Positions 54,241-63,104 of a stretch of DNA of 64,000 nucleotides are shown here, piece by piece. How positions within the stretch are numbered: position 1 is the stretch's first letter; each line of letters starts with the position of its first letter. The notes beneath the pieces are model-generated. The model saw only the letters and a list, made by a program, of their open reading frames with translations, did no database searches and was not told the DNA's origin. A program made the position numbers and the translations under genes. This DNA is from Chloroflexota bacterium (GTDB lineage: Bacteria; Chloroflexota; Dehalococcoidia; JACQUA01), in NCBI GenBank assembly GCA_016210565.1, contig JACQUA010000367.1:27507-91506 (forward strand). The letters are read 5' to 3'.

Positions 54241-55974
54241 TTGGGAGTAACCCGAAGGTATCCCGTACCCAGCGATATCGAAATCGCCCAGGAGACCGTA
54301 TTAGACCCCATCGAAAAGATAGCCGCCAGGATGGGCATCAAGGACGAGGAACTGGAGCCCTATGGCAAGTACATGGCCAAGGTAGACTACCAGCCACTGC
54401 TGGAAAGGCTGAAGAGCAAGCCGAACGGCAAGTTCATCACCGTGACCGCCATTACGCCAACACCTCTGGGCGAAGGCAAGACCGTTACCAGCCTTACCCT
54501 CGGCCAGGCCCTGGCGAAAATGGGCCTCAATGCCTGCAACGCCCTCCGCGAACCTTCCAAGGGCCCGACCTTCGGCATCAAGGGCGGGGCTTGCGGCGGC
54601 GGCTATTCCCAGATGCTCCCCATGGAGAACATCAATCTCCATTTCACCGGCGACATCCACGCCGCCGAGTCGGCCAATAACCTGGCCGCCGCCGCCGTGG
54701 ACAACAGCATCACCCACGGCAACAAGCTCGGCATTGACCCGTGCAATGTTACCTGGGTGCGCGGCGAAGACCTCAACGACCGGGCGCTCCGGGACATCGT
54801 TGTCGGCCTGGGCGGCAAGGTGAATGGCTATCCCCGGCAGACCGGTTACTCCATCACCGTGGCCACTGAGCCGGCGGCGATCCACGCCCTGACCAGCGGC
54901 CTGGCCGACCTGAGGGCCAGGTTCGCCAGGACCGTCATCGGCTACTCCTACGCCAACAAGCCGGTAACCTGTGAAGACCTGAAAGTGGCCGGCGCCATGA
55001 CGGCCCTGATGGTGGACGCCATCAAGCCGAACCTGGTGCAGTCCACGGAGAACCATCCGGTCTTCTGCAGCGGCTTCCCCTTCGCCAACGTGGCCCACGG
55101 CAATAACTCCGTTCTGGCCGACCTGGTGGCCTTGAAACTGTGCGACTATGTCGTCAGTGAAAGCGGTTTCGCCTCCGATAACGGCTTCGTCAAGCTGATG
55201 GACGTGGTGGTGCGGCAGTCGCACATCCCGGTGGACTGCGCGGTCATCGTGGCCTCCATCCGCGCCCTGAAGCAGCACGGGGGCGCCTATCACTTCCGGC
55301 CGGGGATGAAATACAGCGCCATCAAGGCGGCGGCCGAGACGGAAAACCCGGACGCTCTGCGAAAGGGCTGCGAGAACCTGGCCCAGCACATAAAGATCGT
55401 TAAGGCCTACGGAGTCCATGCCGTGGTGGCCATCAACAGGTTCACCTCCGACACCGACAAAGAGGTCGAACTGATTCGCCAGTTGGCCATCGAGGCGGGC
55501 GCCGAGGATGCGGTCCCCCACGAGGGCTGGGCCAAAGGCGGCGAAGGCGGGCTGGACCTGGCCAAAGCAGTGGTCAAGGCCTGTGACAAGCCCACCAAGC
55601 TCCAGTTCCTCTATGCCGACGACGCCCCCATCAAAGAGAAAATCGAAGCCAACGCGGTGAAGCTCTACGGCGCCGACGGTGTGGATTACCAGGCGGCCGC
55701 CGAAGAAAGAATCAAGCTCTTCACCAGCCTGGGCTACAACAAGCTGTGCCTCAACGTGGCCAAGACGCACCTCTCGCTGAGCCACGACCCCAACCTGCTC
55801 AACGCCCCCAGGGGCTGGCGGCTGCCGGTGCGCGACATCAAAGCCAACGTTGGCGCAGGGTTCCTGTACCCCTTAACCGGAGTCTTCCCCACCATGCCCG
55901 GCCTTCCGTCCGAGCCGGCCTTCATTCCGGTGGACGTTGACCTGAAGACGGGCAAGATAAAGGGCCTGTTCTAG
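54241..55974 (+). CDS. fhs: Formate-tetrahydrofolate ligase
   Basis: 577 residues from TTG 54241, with AAAGGAGG upstream. The ATP-binding loop TPTPLGEGKT (72-81) and EPSKGPTFGIKGGACGGGYS, DLNDRALRDIVVGLGGK and PGLPSEPAFIPVDVDLKTGK are characteristic. It makes 10-formyl-THF from formate, THF and ATP. Slightly longer than the common 555-560 residues because of an N-terminal extension. Confidence 0.98.
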   Translation: MGVTRRYPVPSDIEIAQETVLDPIEKIAARMGIKDEELEPYGKYMAKVDYQPLLERLKSKPNGKFITVTAITPTPLGEGKTVTSLTLGQALAKMGLNACNALREPSKGPTFGIKGGACGGGYSQMLPMENINLHFTGDIHAAESANNLAAAAVDNSITHGNKLGIDPCNVTWVRGEDLNDRALRDIVVGLGGKVNGYPRQTGYSITVATEPAAIHALTSGLADLRARFARTVIGYSYANKPVTCEDLKVAGAMTALMVDAIKPNLVQSTENHPVFCSGFPFANVAHGNNSVLADLVALKLCDYVVSESGFASDNGFVKLMDVVVRQSHIPVDCAVIVASIRALKQHGGAYHFRPGMKYSAIKAAAETENPDALRKGCENLAQHIKIVKAYGVHAVVAINRFTSDTDKEVELIRQLAIEAGAEDAVPHEGWAKGGEGGLDLAKAVVKACDKPTKLQFLYADDAPIKEKIEANAVKLYGADGVDYQAAAEERIKLFTSLGYNKLCLNVAKTHLSLSHDPNLLNAPRGWRLPVRDIKANVGAGFLYPLTGVFPTMPGLPSEPAFIPVDVDLKTGKIKGLF

Positions 55975-55978
55975 AACA

Positions 55979-56040
55979 CCGCCCGGTGCCACAGGCGTCC
56001 CGCCTGTGCGACCCGGTACCACAGGCCGCCGTGCCTGTGT
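55979..56040. repeat. CACAGGCGTCCCGCCTGTG repeat cluster
   Basis: Two inverted-repeat units, CCACAGGCGTCCCGCCTGTG and CCACAGGCCGCCGTGCCTGT, after the fhs stop. Confidence 0.8.
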
Positions 56041-56122
56041 GAGCCGGCGTCATCACCCCTCCCAGTTCTCGACAGGCATGGACGGACCGGGGAGGGGTGA
56101 AAGGCTGGATGACCTGACCTGC

Positions 56123-56160
56123 AACCGGGGGCGCGCCAGGCGCGCCCCCGGTTTCTTTTT
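56123..56160 (+). terminator. Rho-independent terminator after fhs
   Basis: A 14-base perfect stem (AACCGGGGGCGCGC / GCGCGCCCCCGGTT) with loop CAG, followed by TTCTTTTT. About 150 bases past the fhs stop. Confidence 0.9.
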
Positions 56161-56322
56161 GCCGCGGGGGTAGAACAGGCTTTCCAGCCTGTTCCCCTCC
56201 AGTCTCCTCCTTTCCAGCCCATTCCAACCCCCCACCCAAGGCGCACCCGTAAAGGGTGCGGCTACAACCCCGCCGGCCTCTCCGGACGTGCACCCCCCCA
56301 CCGCATGGTGTAACATATAGAT

Positions 56323-57783
56323 GTGGATACCAACACCTTTCAAACCATAGACTCAATATTCAACCCCACCTCAGTGGCCGTTGTCGGCGCCTCCCGGACC
56401 CCGGGCAAAGCGGGGTCGGCTTTCCTCAAGGGCCTGATAGCGGCGCGTTTCAAGGGCGACCTGTTCCCGGTGAATCCCGAAGGCGGCGAGGTCATGGGCC
56501 TGCCCGCCTATCGTTGCCTGGGGGACATCCCCCGGCCCGTAGATAACGTCATTGTCGCCATTCCCCGGGCCGCCCTACCGCCCGTCCTGGAAGACTGCGC
56601 GACCAAAGGCGTCAGGATGGTACAGCTCTTTACCGCCGGCTTTTCCGAGTTGAGCGGCGAGGACGGCCTGGCCCAGGAGAAGCAACTCGCAGCCAGAGCG
56701 CGAAGCTGCGGCTACCGGCTCCTCGGTCCCAATTGCATCGGCGTCAGCCGTCCCGCGCTCAGTTTGCCCCTGGGTCCCGAAGGCATCCTGGCCAGGCCGG
56801 GACACGTGGGATTCGTTTCCCAGAGCGGTTCCCTTTCGCTGCGGACCGCCCAGGTGGGGATAACGCGGGGCATCGGCTTCAGCAAGATAGTCAGCTTCGG
56901 CAACGGCGCCGACCTGGACAGCCTGGACTTCCTCGAGTACATGGGGATGGACCCTGACACCACAGTCATCGGCGCCTACCTGGAAGGAGTCAAAGACGGC
57001 CCCCGTTTCGTTCGCATCCTGAAAGACATCTGCCGGACTAAACCCGTGGTGGTCTGGAAGGGCGGCGCGACCGAAGCCGGCGCCCGGACGGCCGCCTCGC
57101 ACACGGGTTCCCTGGCCGGATCGATGGCTGTCTGGAGAGCCGCCCTGAAACAGTCGGCGGCCATGGCGGCGGATACCCTGGAGGAGGCCGGGGACTTGCT
57201 GCTGGGGCTGCAGACCCTCCCCCCCGTGTCCGGCAAACGCGTCACCATCATATCGGGACTGGCCGATGGCGGCGGAGGCGAAAGCGTGGCCGCCAGCGAT
57301 ATTTGCACCAGCCTCGGAATGGAGGCGCCGCCTTTTGCGCCGGCCACCGTCAAAGCCCTGACCGGCCTGGTCGGCTCCGTCGGCAGTATCCTGCACAACC
57401 CGCTGGACCTCAGTCAGGCCTACGGCAGGCCGGAACGCATTCGCCAGGCCCTGGAACTGGCATCCGGCGACCCGAACATAGACGTCGTCATCTTCGAGGC
57501 GGTGCTGGACTTCCTGTACGCCTGGCTTTCCGATGAGACCATCGAAGCCCTCTTCAGCATGTTGATCGAGCTGTCGCCAAAGCTGGGTAAACCGGTGATT
57601 GCCATCCTGCCGCCGGGAATCAACGAAATGCCCCGGCTGGAGCTGGAGAAGAGACTTCTGGCCGCGGGCGTCCCTTCCTATCCCAGCCTGGAACGCGCCG
57701 TGAAGACCCTGGCCCGCCTGCACCGGTGGAACAGACAGAGAGCTGAGACAGAGATAGAGAGCTGGGACAGAGGCGGTCCGTAG
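56323..57783 (+). CDS. ADP-forming acyl-CoA synthetase, alpha-type chain (CoA-binding and ligase domains)
   Basis: 486 residues from GTG 56323. Domains: CoA-binding Rossmann fold (NPTSVAVVGASRTPGKAGSA, about 10-150), then succinyl-CoA-ligase-like domains with FVSQSGSLS and the active-site His260 in ASHTGSLAGS, matching the phospho-His of ADP-forming acetyl-CoA synthetase alpha chains. There is no ATP-grasp (beta) domain fused or adjacent, so a partner must lie elsewhere. Energy conservation from acyl-CoA (ATP, acid and CoA) is the expected role. The last 14 codons (RAETEIESWDRGGP) run through a GACAGA word repeat and are probably not native. Confidence 0.85.
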   Translation: MDTNTFQTIDSIFNPTSVAVVGASRTPGKAGSAFLKGLIAARFKGDLFPVNPEGGEVMGLPAYRCLGDIPRPVDNVIVAIPRAALPPVLEDCATKGVRMVQLFTAGFSELSGEDGLAQEKQLAARARSCGYRLLGPNCIGVSRPALSLPLGPEGILARPGHVGFVSQSGSLSLRTAQVGITRGIGFSKIVSFGNGADLDSLDFLEYMGMDPDTTVIGAYLEGVKDGPRFVRILKDICRTKPVVVWKGGATEAGARTAASHTGSLAGSMAVWRAALKQSAAMAADTLEEAGDLLLGLQTLPPVSGKRVTIISGLADGGGGESVAASDICTSLGMEAPPFAPATVKALTGLVGSVGSILHNPLDLSQAYGRPERIRQALELASGDPNIDVVIFEAVLDFLYAWLSDETIEALFSMLIELSPKLGKPVIAILPPGINEMPRLELEKRLLAAGVPSYPSLERAVKTLARLHRWNRQRAETEIESWDRGGP

Positions 57784-57905
57784 CGGCACGCTGCCGCGTG
57801 CCCGTAGGGGCGAACCCGACCGACAGACAGAGGATTGAGACAGAGATGGTCCGTAGCGGCACGCAGCAGCGTGCCCGCCGGGGCCAAGCGCCCGACAGAC
57901 AGAGA
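57729..57905. repeat. GACAGA word array with GTAGCGGCACGC repeats
   Basis: Two larger units, each of GACAGACAGAG/GAGACAGAGA words followed by GGTCCGTAGCGGCACGC and GCGTGCCCG, then a third word block. It starts inside the preceding gene. Confidence 0.8.
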
Positions 57906-58000
57906 CAGAGACCGGATCTGTCATTGCGGGTCCCCATTGTATCGGGACGAACCAATCCCATCGAATCGAGAACCGCGCTGGTTGAAGCACGCGAAGATCA

Positions 58001-58234
58001 ATGGAAAACTTCCAGGGAATAGCCAGACTCCTGATAATCGCCGGCCTGGCCATCGCTTTTTTTGGAGGCATTCTGTTGCTCGCGGGGAAGGTCCCCTATG
58101 TCGGCAAACTGCCCGGCGATATCGTAATCAAGAAAGGCGATATTACCTTTTTCTTCCCGATTGTCACGTTCCTTTTGCTGAGCCTGATCTTGACCATCAT
58201 CATCAACATAGTCCTGCGGATAATCAACAAGTAG
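58001..58234 (+). CDS. DUF2905 family small membrane protein
   Basis: 77 residues. Helix 1 LLIIAGLAIAFFGGILLLAG, the conserved loop KVPYVGKLPGDIVIKKGDIT, and helix 2 FFFPIVTFLLLSLILTII match DUF2905. The function of the family is unknown. It lies just upstream of queA. Confidence 0.9.
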   Translation: MENFQGIARLLIIAGLAIAFFGGILLLAGKVPYVGKLPGDIVIKKGDITFFFPIVTFLLLSLILTIIINIVLRIINK

Positions 58235-58238
58235 CTGT

Positions 58239-58350
58239 CAGCTAACAGCAGTCGGCGGTCGGCAGTCGGCAGTCACGGAGGTGGGGAGGGGAATCTGTAA
58301 TCTGCAATCTGTAATCTTCCAATCTTCTAATCTTGGAATCTTAGAATCGC
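58239..58350. repeat. CAGTCGG and AATCTT word arrays before queA
   Basis: CGGCGGTCGGCAGTCGGCAG, then AATCTGTAATCTGCAATCTG, ATCTTCCAATCTTCTAATC and TTGGAATCTTAGAATC up to three bases before the queA start. No Shine-Dalgarno site remains in front of that ATG. Confidence 0.75.
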
Positions 58351-58352
58351 TT

Positions 58353-59369
58353 ATGCTTACCCGCGATTTTGAATACACCCTTCCCGAGGACATGATAGCC
58401 CAGGTCCCCATCGAGCCCCGGGACCATTCGCGGCTGATGCTCATTGACCGGAGCACCACGAACATAGAGCACCACCATTTTCACGAACTGCCCGCTTTTC
58501 TGAAAGAAGGCGATGTTCTTGTCTTCAACGACAGCCGCGTTATTCCGGCGAGGTTGATCGGCCGGAAGGATCCCGGCCGGGGCAGGGCAGAGATCCTCCT
58601 CCTGCGCCGCCTGGAACCGGGCCTGTGGGAAGCCCTGGCCAGGCCGGGCCGGCGGCTGAAGCCCGGCGCGCGAGTCCAGCTTTGCAAGGGGACCCCTTGC
58701 GAAGCTGAGATCATTGCCGGACGGGACGGGGGCATCAAGATCGTCCGGCTTTCCGATGAGAGCGCCCTTCCGCACGTGGGAGTGGTTCCTCTACCCCCCT
58801 ACATCCACGCACCGTTGGCAGACCCGGAGCGGTACCAGACAGTCTACGCCCGGACAAACGGCAGCGTGGCCGCGCCCACCGCCGGGCTCCACTTCACCCC
58901 AGAGCTCCTTCGGAAGCTGTCGGATGCCGGGGTTGAGATGCTGTTTGTCACCCTGCACATCGGGCTGGACACCTTCCGCCCGGTGGCCGAGGAAGAAGCG
59001 GAGAGCCATGCTATTCACAAAGAGTACGGGGAGATCACAGAGGACACCGCCCGGAAATTAAACCGGGCTATGGAAGAGGGCCGCCGCATCGTGGCGGTGG
59101 GGACCACCACCGTCAGACTTCTGGAAAGCCTGGCCTGCCGTGGGTTGCCGCTGCGACCCTGCGCCGGCGAAGTAGACCTGTTCATACTGCCAGGCTTCCG
59201 GTTCCGGGTGACCAATGCGATGATAACCAACTTCCACCTCCCGCGTTCCACCCTGCTCATGCTGGTCTCCGCCTTCGCCGGTCGCGATCTTGTCTTGCGC
59301 GCCTACGAGGAAGCCATCTCCCACCGCTACCGGTTTTACAGCTTTGGTGATTGTATGATAATCTTATAG
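58353..59369 (+). CDS. queA: S-adenosylmethionine:tRNA ribosyltransferase-isomerase
   Basis: 338 residues from ATG 58353. MLTRDFEYTLPEDMIAQVPI, VFNDSRVIPARLIGRK, TNGSVAAPTAGLHFTPELL, FVTLHIGLDTFRPV and TNFHLPRSTLLMLVSAFAGR are diagnostic. It makes epoxyqueuosine in tRNA. The frame is open about 70 bases upstream but only through the word array. No tgt gene is adjacent within the window. Confidence 0.97.
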   Translation: MLTRDFEYTLPEDMIAQVPIEPRDHSRLMLIDRSTTNIEHHHFHELPAFLKEGDVLVFNDSRVIPARLIGRKDPGRGRAEILLLRRLEPGLWEALARPGRRLKPGARVQLCKGTPCEAEIIAGRDGGIKIVRLSDESALPHVGVVPLPPYIHAPLADPERYQTVYARTNGSVAAPTAGLHFTPELLRKLSDAGVEMLFVTLHIGLDTFRPVAEEEAESHAIHKEYGEITEDTARKLNRAMEEGRRIVAVGTTTVRLLESLACRGLPLRPCAGEVDLFILPGFRFRVTNAMITNFHLPRSTLLMLVSAFAGRDLVLRAYEEAISHRYRFYSFGDCMIIL

Positions 59370-59426
59370 CCACGTTGATCAATCATGCATGCGCCTACAG
59401 CGCGCCCTGAACCATGAAGATAGGTT

Positions 59427-59515
59427 GTCATTGCGAGCGAAGCGAAGCAATCTCCCGGATCGTCCAGCCAACCGGGGGATTGCTTCGTCCCGATTTCATC
59501 GGGACTCGCAATGAC
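59427..59515. repeat. Interspersed repeat, family B
   Basis: GTCATTGCGAGCGAAGCGAA to GGGACTCGCAATGAC with GGGGGATTGCTTCG inside, between queA and the ABC permease. Confidence 0.9.
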
Positions 59516-59530
59516 AGAGCAAAGAGGTAA

Positions 59531-60724
59531 ATGAAACTTCATCAGCTAATACTTAAAGACATGCTGCGGCGAAAAAAGAGGGTGCTCTATGCCACCCTCG
59601 GAGTGGTTATCGCCAGCATGACGGTGGTGGGCATATTGACCGTCTCGGTGGCCGGGCGGGACAGAATCTACGGCCAGCTCGAGAAATACGGGGCCAATCT
59701 ATCGGTGGTGCCGGCGACCCGGAGCCTCACTACCGGGCTCGGGGACCTGACCCTGGGTTCGGTGACCCTCGGTGAGAACTACATTACCGAAGATAAGATA
59801 CCTCTTATCAGGAAAATGGCCGATGGGGAAATAAAGCGGTCGCTCAACCTTGACACTCCTGACAACATCGCCGTCATCGCCCCGCAACTGCTGGTACAGG
59901 GAGAGCTGAAAGGGATTCCGGTGATATTCGCCGGCATAGACCCCCAGGAAACAACCGTCATCAAAACATGGTGGGAGGTAACCAGGGGCAAGTACTTCGA
60001 CGGCGAGGAACAGGCAGTGATCGGACCACTGGCGGCTGAGTTACTCAAGATTGATATCGGCGACACCATCGTTTTGAACAATAGCTCCGAGGTGACCGTC
60101 GTCGGCATCCTGGACGAGACCGGCTCCAATGAAGACTACCAGGTCTTCATTCCCCTGCCCGTCCTGCAAAGGTCTTTTAACAAGGAGGGTCTGGTCTCCA
60201 TCATCGATATCCGCGCGCTTTGTACCGCCTGCCCGGTGGAGATCATTGCCGACGCCATAAACAATAACATCTCCGGGGTCAGGGCGGTGGCTGTCAAGCA
60301 GGTGGCCGCCACCGAGATGGGCATGCTGGAGAAGATAAACAATTTCATGCTGGCGCTGGCCGGCATAACCCTCATGGTGGGCGGGTTCGGGGTTGTCAAC
60401 GCCCTCATGGCTTCGGTGCACCAGAGGATCAAAGACATCGGGATCATGCGCGCCGTGGGCGCGTCGCGCAATCAGATAATCAAAGCCTTCATGTACGAGG
60501 CCCTGATCATCGGTCTGCTGGGCGGCATACTCGGATACGCGGCCGGCACGTTGCTGGCCTACGCCATCGGCCCTCTGATATTCGAGGGCAGCAGCATTGT
60601 CGTGGTCGCACAATATCTTCCCCTATCCATCGTCCTGGCCGTGGTCCTGGCCACCGCCGCCACCCTTTACCCGGCCTTCAGCGCCACCAGGATCAGGGTG
60701 GCCGATTCCTTCCGCTCTTTGTGA
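59531..60724 (+). CDS. ABC transporter permease, FtsX/MacB type
   Basis: 397 residues from ATG 59531, with AGAGGTAA upstream. One N-terminal helix (YATLGVVIASMTVVGILTVS, about 20-40), a large extracytoplasmic MacB-PCD-like domain (about 45-270), then three C-terminal helices (LALAGITLMVGGFGVVNALM, ALIIGLLGGILGYAAGTLLA, LPLSIVLAVVLATAATLYPA). RIKDIGIMRAVGASRNQIIK is the family signature. Together with the next ATPase and a DUF2318 protein it resembles the FtsX-MacB-DUF2318 part of the Campylobacter P19 iron-uptake locus. Transport of iron or an extracytoplasmic function is inferred. Confidence 0.9.
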   Translation: MKLHQLILKDMLRRKKRVLYATLGVVIASMTVVGILTVSVAGRDRIYGQLEKYGANLSVVPATRSLTTGLGDLTLGSVTLGENYITEDKIPLIRKMADGEIKRSLNLDTPDNIAVIAPQLLVQGELKGIPVIFAGIDPQETTVIKTWWEVTRGKYFDGEEQAVIGPLAAELLKIDIGDTIVLNNSSEVTVVGILDETGSNEDYQVFIPLPVLQRSFNKEGLVSIIDIRALCTACPVEIIADAINNNISGVRAVAVKQVAATEMGMLEKINNFMLALAGITLMVGGFGVVNALMASVHQRIKDIGIMRAVGASRNQIIKAFMYEALIIGLLGGILGYAAGTLLAYAIGPLIFEGSSIVVVAQYLPLSIVLAVVLATAATLYPAFSATRIRVADSFRSL

Positions 60725-60734
60725 GGTCTCCTGC

Positions 60735-61403
60735 ATGTTAGAAATCAAAGGCGTAACCAAAGTCTACGGGCAGGGGGCCGGCAGTGTGGCCGCGCTGAAG
60801 GACGTGTCGTTCCAGATGGGGAAAGGCGACTTCATAGCTGTCGTGGGGCCCTCCGGCAGCGGTAAATCGACCCTGTTGAACATCATCGGCGGCCTCGACA
60901 GGCTGTCCTGTGGAGAGGTTGTTCTGGACGGCGAACGGATAGACAACCTGGGCGAAGACGCTCTGGTCAACGTTCGAAGGGGAAAAATCAGCTACGTTTT
61001 TCAGCAGTACCACCTGCTGCCATCTTTGACTGCCCTGGAGAACGTCCTCCTGCCCCTTACCTTCTGCGGCAACAACGGAATGCGCCGGAAAGCGCTGGAG
61101 TTGCTGGAAAGAATGGGACTGGGAAAGAGGGCGCACCACAAGCCTGCGGAACTGAGCGGCGGCGAGCAGCAGCGGGTGGCCATTGCCCGGGCGCTGGTTA
61201 ATCAGCCGCTGTTGACCCTGGCCGATGAACCCACCGGAAACATGGACCAGAAAACGGGCGGGGAAATACTCGACCTTTTCGACCAGCTCAACCGCGAAGG
61301 GCGGAGTATCATCATGGTGACCCACAACCCCGAGGCAGCCAAACGGGCCAGGGAAATAATATCGCTGCAAGACGGGCAGATAGTAAACAGGACAAGACGC
61401 TAA
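60735..61403 (+). CDS. ABC transporter ATP-binding protein, MacB/LolD type
   Basis: 222 residues from ATG 60735. Walker A GPSGSGKST, Q-loop YVFQQYHLLPSLTALEN, signature LSGGEQQRVAIARALVNQP, Walker B LTLADEPTGNMD and the H-loop IMVTHNPEAA are all intact. It follows the permease by 10 bases and energises it. Confidence 0.95.
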   Translation: MLEIKGVTKVYGQGAGSVAALKDVSFQMGKGDFIAVVGPSGSGKSTLLNIIGGLDRLSCGEVVLDGERIDNLGEDALVNVRRGKISYVFQQYHLLPSLTALENVLLPLTFCGNNGMRRKALELLERMGLGKRAHHKPAELSGGEQQRVAIARALVNQPLLTLADEPTGNMDQKTGGEILDLFDQLNREGRSIIMVTHNPEAAKRAREIISLQDGQIVNRTRR

Positions 61404-61475
61404 TAGAACCACAAAAAAAGAGTAGCACAGAAGACAAATGTTGCCGTCCCCTCATATCCTTCGTCCAAATTCCGA

Positions 61476-61682
61476 ACGAATTCAAACATCAAGAACCAAA
61501 ATGCAAAATGACAAATCAAAAGTCAAAAACGGCTCCACCAATGCCGGCCATGACAATCCGGCGATGCACATTGCCAGGCGTCCCGGAGGAGGATCATAAA
61601 ACCCGAGCTTCAACATCGGACTCGCTTCATCTTTTTGCATTTTGATTTGTGATTTTGATCTTTGACGTTTGATTTTTGATTC
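61476..61682. repeat. Word-array hairpin element (AAAATGCAAAATGACAAAT arms)
   Basis: The left arm has CCAAAATGCAAAATGACAAA and AAAAGTCAAAAACGG; the right arm has TTTTTGCATTTTGATTTGTG, GATCTTTGACGTTTG and TTTTTGATTCTG, an imperfect inverse. The core of about 80 bases includes GCACATTGCCAGGCG. Confidence 0.8.
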
Positions 61683-61732
61683 TGTCAATCCGCCCAAGAC
61701 TTTATTCTTCACAGCCGAAAGAGGAACCCCCA

Positions 61733-62251
61733 GTGTCCAGAAAACAAGCCAGTGTTTTATTAGTATCGCTACTAGGGCTGATCCTGCTCCTGGCGGCGTG
61801 CAGCAGTTCGCAGTCTTCCGCGGCTCAGCCTGCAGGCCGGCGGGCCGCCGCCGGGGGGATCAGGCCTACCTGGATTGCGGCCGAGACCGGCGGCGACACG
61901 GTGGCTCTGCCCGTGGGTGAAGTCCAGAAAGCCATCATGACTCATTTTAAAGTGAAGATGACCACGACTGAGGAGACCTTCATGGCTTACCAGTTCGAGG
62001 GGAGAATCCATGCCCGGGCGGACATCTGCCCGCCCTGCCGCTCCGAGAGTTTCTCCCTCGATGGCGATAGATTGGTCTGCGATACCTGCGGCACCATATT
62101 CGAAGCCCGCACCGGCGCCGGCGTCTCCGGCGCCTGCGTGGCCTATCCCAAGGCGTCCGTCCCTTACGAAATCAGGGATGGACGGCTGTTCATGAAGAGG
62201 TCCGACCTGTTGACCGCCTACCAGACAACGCTGAAGCCCAGAAAGAGTTGA
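61733..62251 (+). CDS. DUF2318-type lipoprotein with two CxxC pairs
   Basis: 172 residues from GTG 61733, with GAGGAA upstream. Lipobox LLAAC (Cys23). The C-terminal domain has IHARADICPPCRSESFSLDG and LVCDTCGTIFEARTG, the two CxxC pairs of DUF2318, and ends in a TGVSGACVAYP-like segment (GAGVSGACVAYPKASVPYEI). DUF2318 proteins accompany FTR1/P19 iron transporters and FtsX/MacB pairs. The element at 61476 separates it from the ABC genes. Metal binding or redox support of iron uptake is the likely role. Confidence 0.85.
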   Translation: MSRKQASVLLVSLLGLILLLAACSSSQSSAAQPAGRRAAAGGIRPTWIAAETGGDTVALPVGEVQKAIMTHFKVKMTTTEETFMAYQFEGRIHARADICPPCRSESFSLDGDRLVCDTCGTIFEARTGAGVSGACVAYPKASVPYEIRDGRLFMKRSDLLTAYQTTLKPRKS

Positions 62252-62405
62252 CACCGGCCAACCCGGTACAGCAGGCCACCGTGCCTGCAAGGCCCGGACC
62301 TTGAGACCTCAGGGTATTTTACTTAACGACCATGAGCCTTCGTCGACGCCTACCATCAACGCCACAAACTGATCGTCGAAATAAATACAAAGGAGTCCGA
62401 AAACA

Positions 62406-63104
62406 ATGTCGTCCAACTACCGCCTGTCTTTTGTCTGTGCCCTGGGTGCCGTCGTTATGTTAAGTGCTTTTGGTCTGCTGGCCGGCTGCCAGGGGAGCTC
62501 CGGGCCGCCCTCCCCGACTCCCCCCCCGAAGCCTTCGCCCGCCTCGCCGACCCCGGCGCCGAAAGCCACCACGCCCCCACCCCCGGCGGCCAAGCCGGGG
62601 GCACCCAGGCAATACAGCGCGCCGCCACCCATGACCATAGACCCCGCCAAACAATACACGGCCGTCCTGGAAACGGAAAAGGGCAGCATCACAATTGAGC
62701 TTTTCGCCAAAGACGCGCCCCGCACGGTCAACAACTTCGTCTTCCTGGCCCGCGAGGGTTTTTATGACGGCACCACCTTCCACCGCGTCATCCCCGGCTT
62801 CATGGCCCAGGGGGGCGACCCCACCGGGACGGGCATGGGTGGGCCGGGCTACAGCTTCGCTGATGAGTTCAGCTCGCAGAAACACCAGACCGGCGTCATC
62901 TCCATGGCCAACGCCGGCCCCAACACCAACGGCAGCCAGTTCTTCATCACCTACGTCCCCACCCCCCACCTGGACGGACGGCACTCCGTTTTCGGCAAAG
63001 TCATCTCAGGTATGGACATCATCCAGAAGATAACCCCTCGCGATCCCTCCACCGCCCGGACCAAGGGGGACACTCTGGTAAAGGTGACGATCGAGGAAAA
63101 GTAG
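62406..63104 (+). CDS. Cyclophilin-type peptidyl-prolyl isomerase, lipoprotein
   Basis: 232 residues. Signal and lipobox LLAGC (Cys28), a Pro-rich linker (about 33-68), then a cyclophilin domain: [39 protein letters not shown] with the catalytic Arg127, [19 protein letters not shown] and [19 protein letters not shown]. It would assist folding of exported proteins at the outer face of the membrane. Confidence 0.96.
   Translation: MSSNYRLSFVCALGAVVMLSAFGLLAGCQGSSGPPSPTPPPKPSPASPTPAPKATTPPPPAAKPGAPRQYSAPPPMTIDPAKQYTAVLETEKGSITIELFAKDAPRTVNNFVFLAREGFYDGTTFHRVIPGFMAQGGDPTGTGMGGPGYSFADEFSSQKHQTGVISMANAGPNTNGSQFFITYVPTPHLDGRHSVFGKVISGMDIIQKITPRDPSTARTKGDTLVKVTIEEK

Noticed and set aside
54301..55785. 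494-codon minus-strand frame opposite fhs, and a similar one at 56575-58071
   Set aside because: Antisense shadows of well-supported genes.
57729..57905. Possible CRISPR array (regularly repeated GACAGA blocks)
   Set aside because: Only two large units, no uniform repeat-spacer pattern, no cas genes; better described as a word array.
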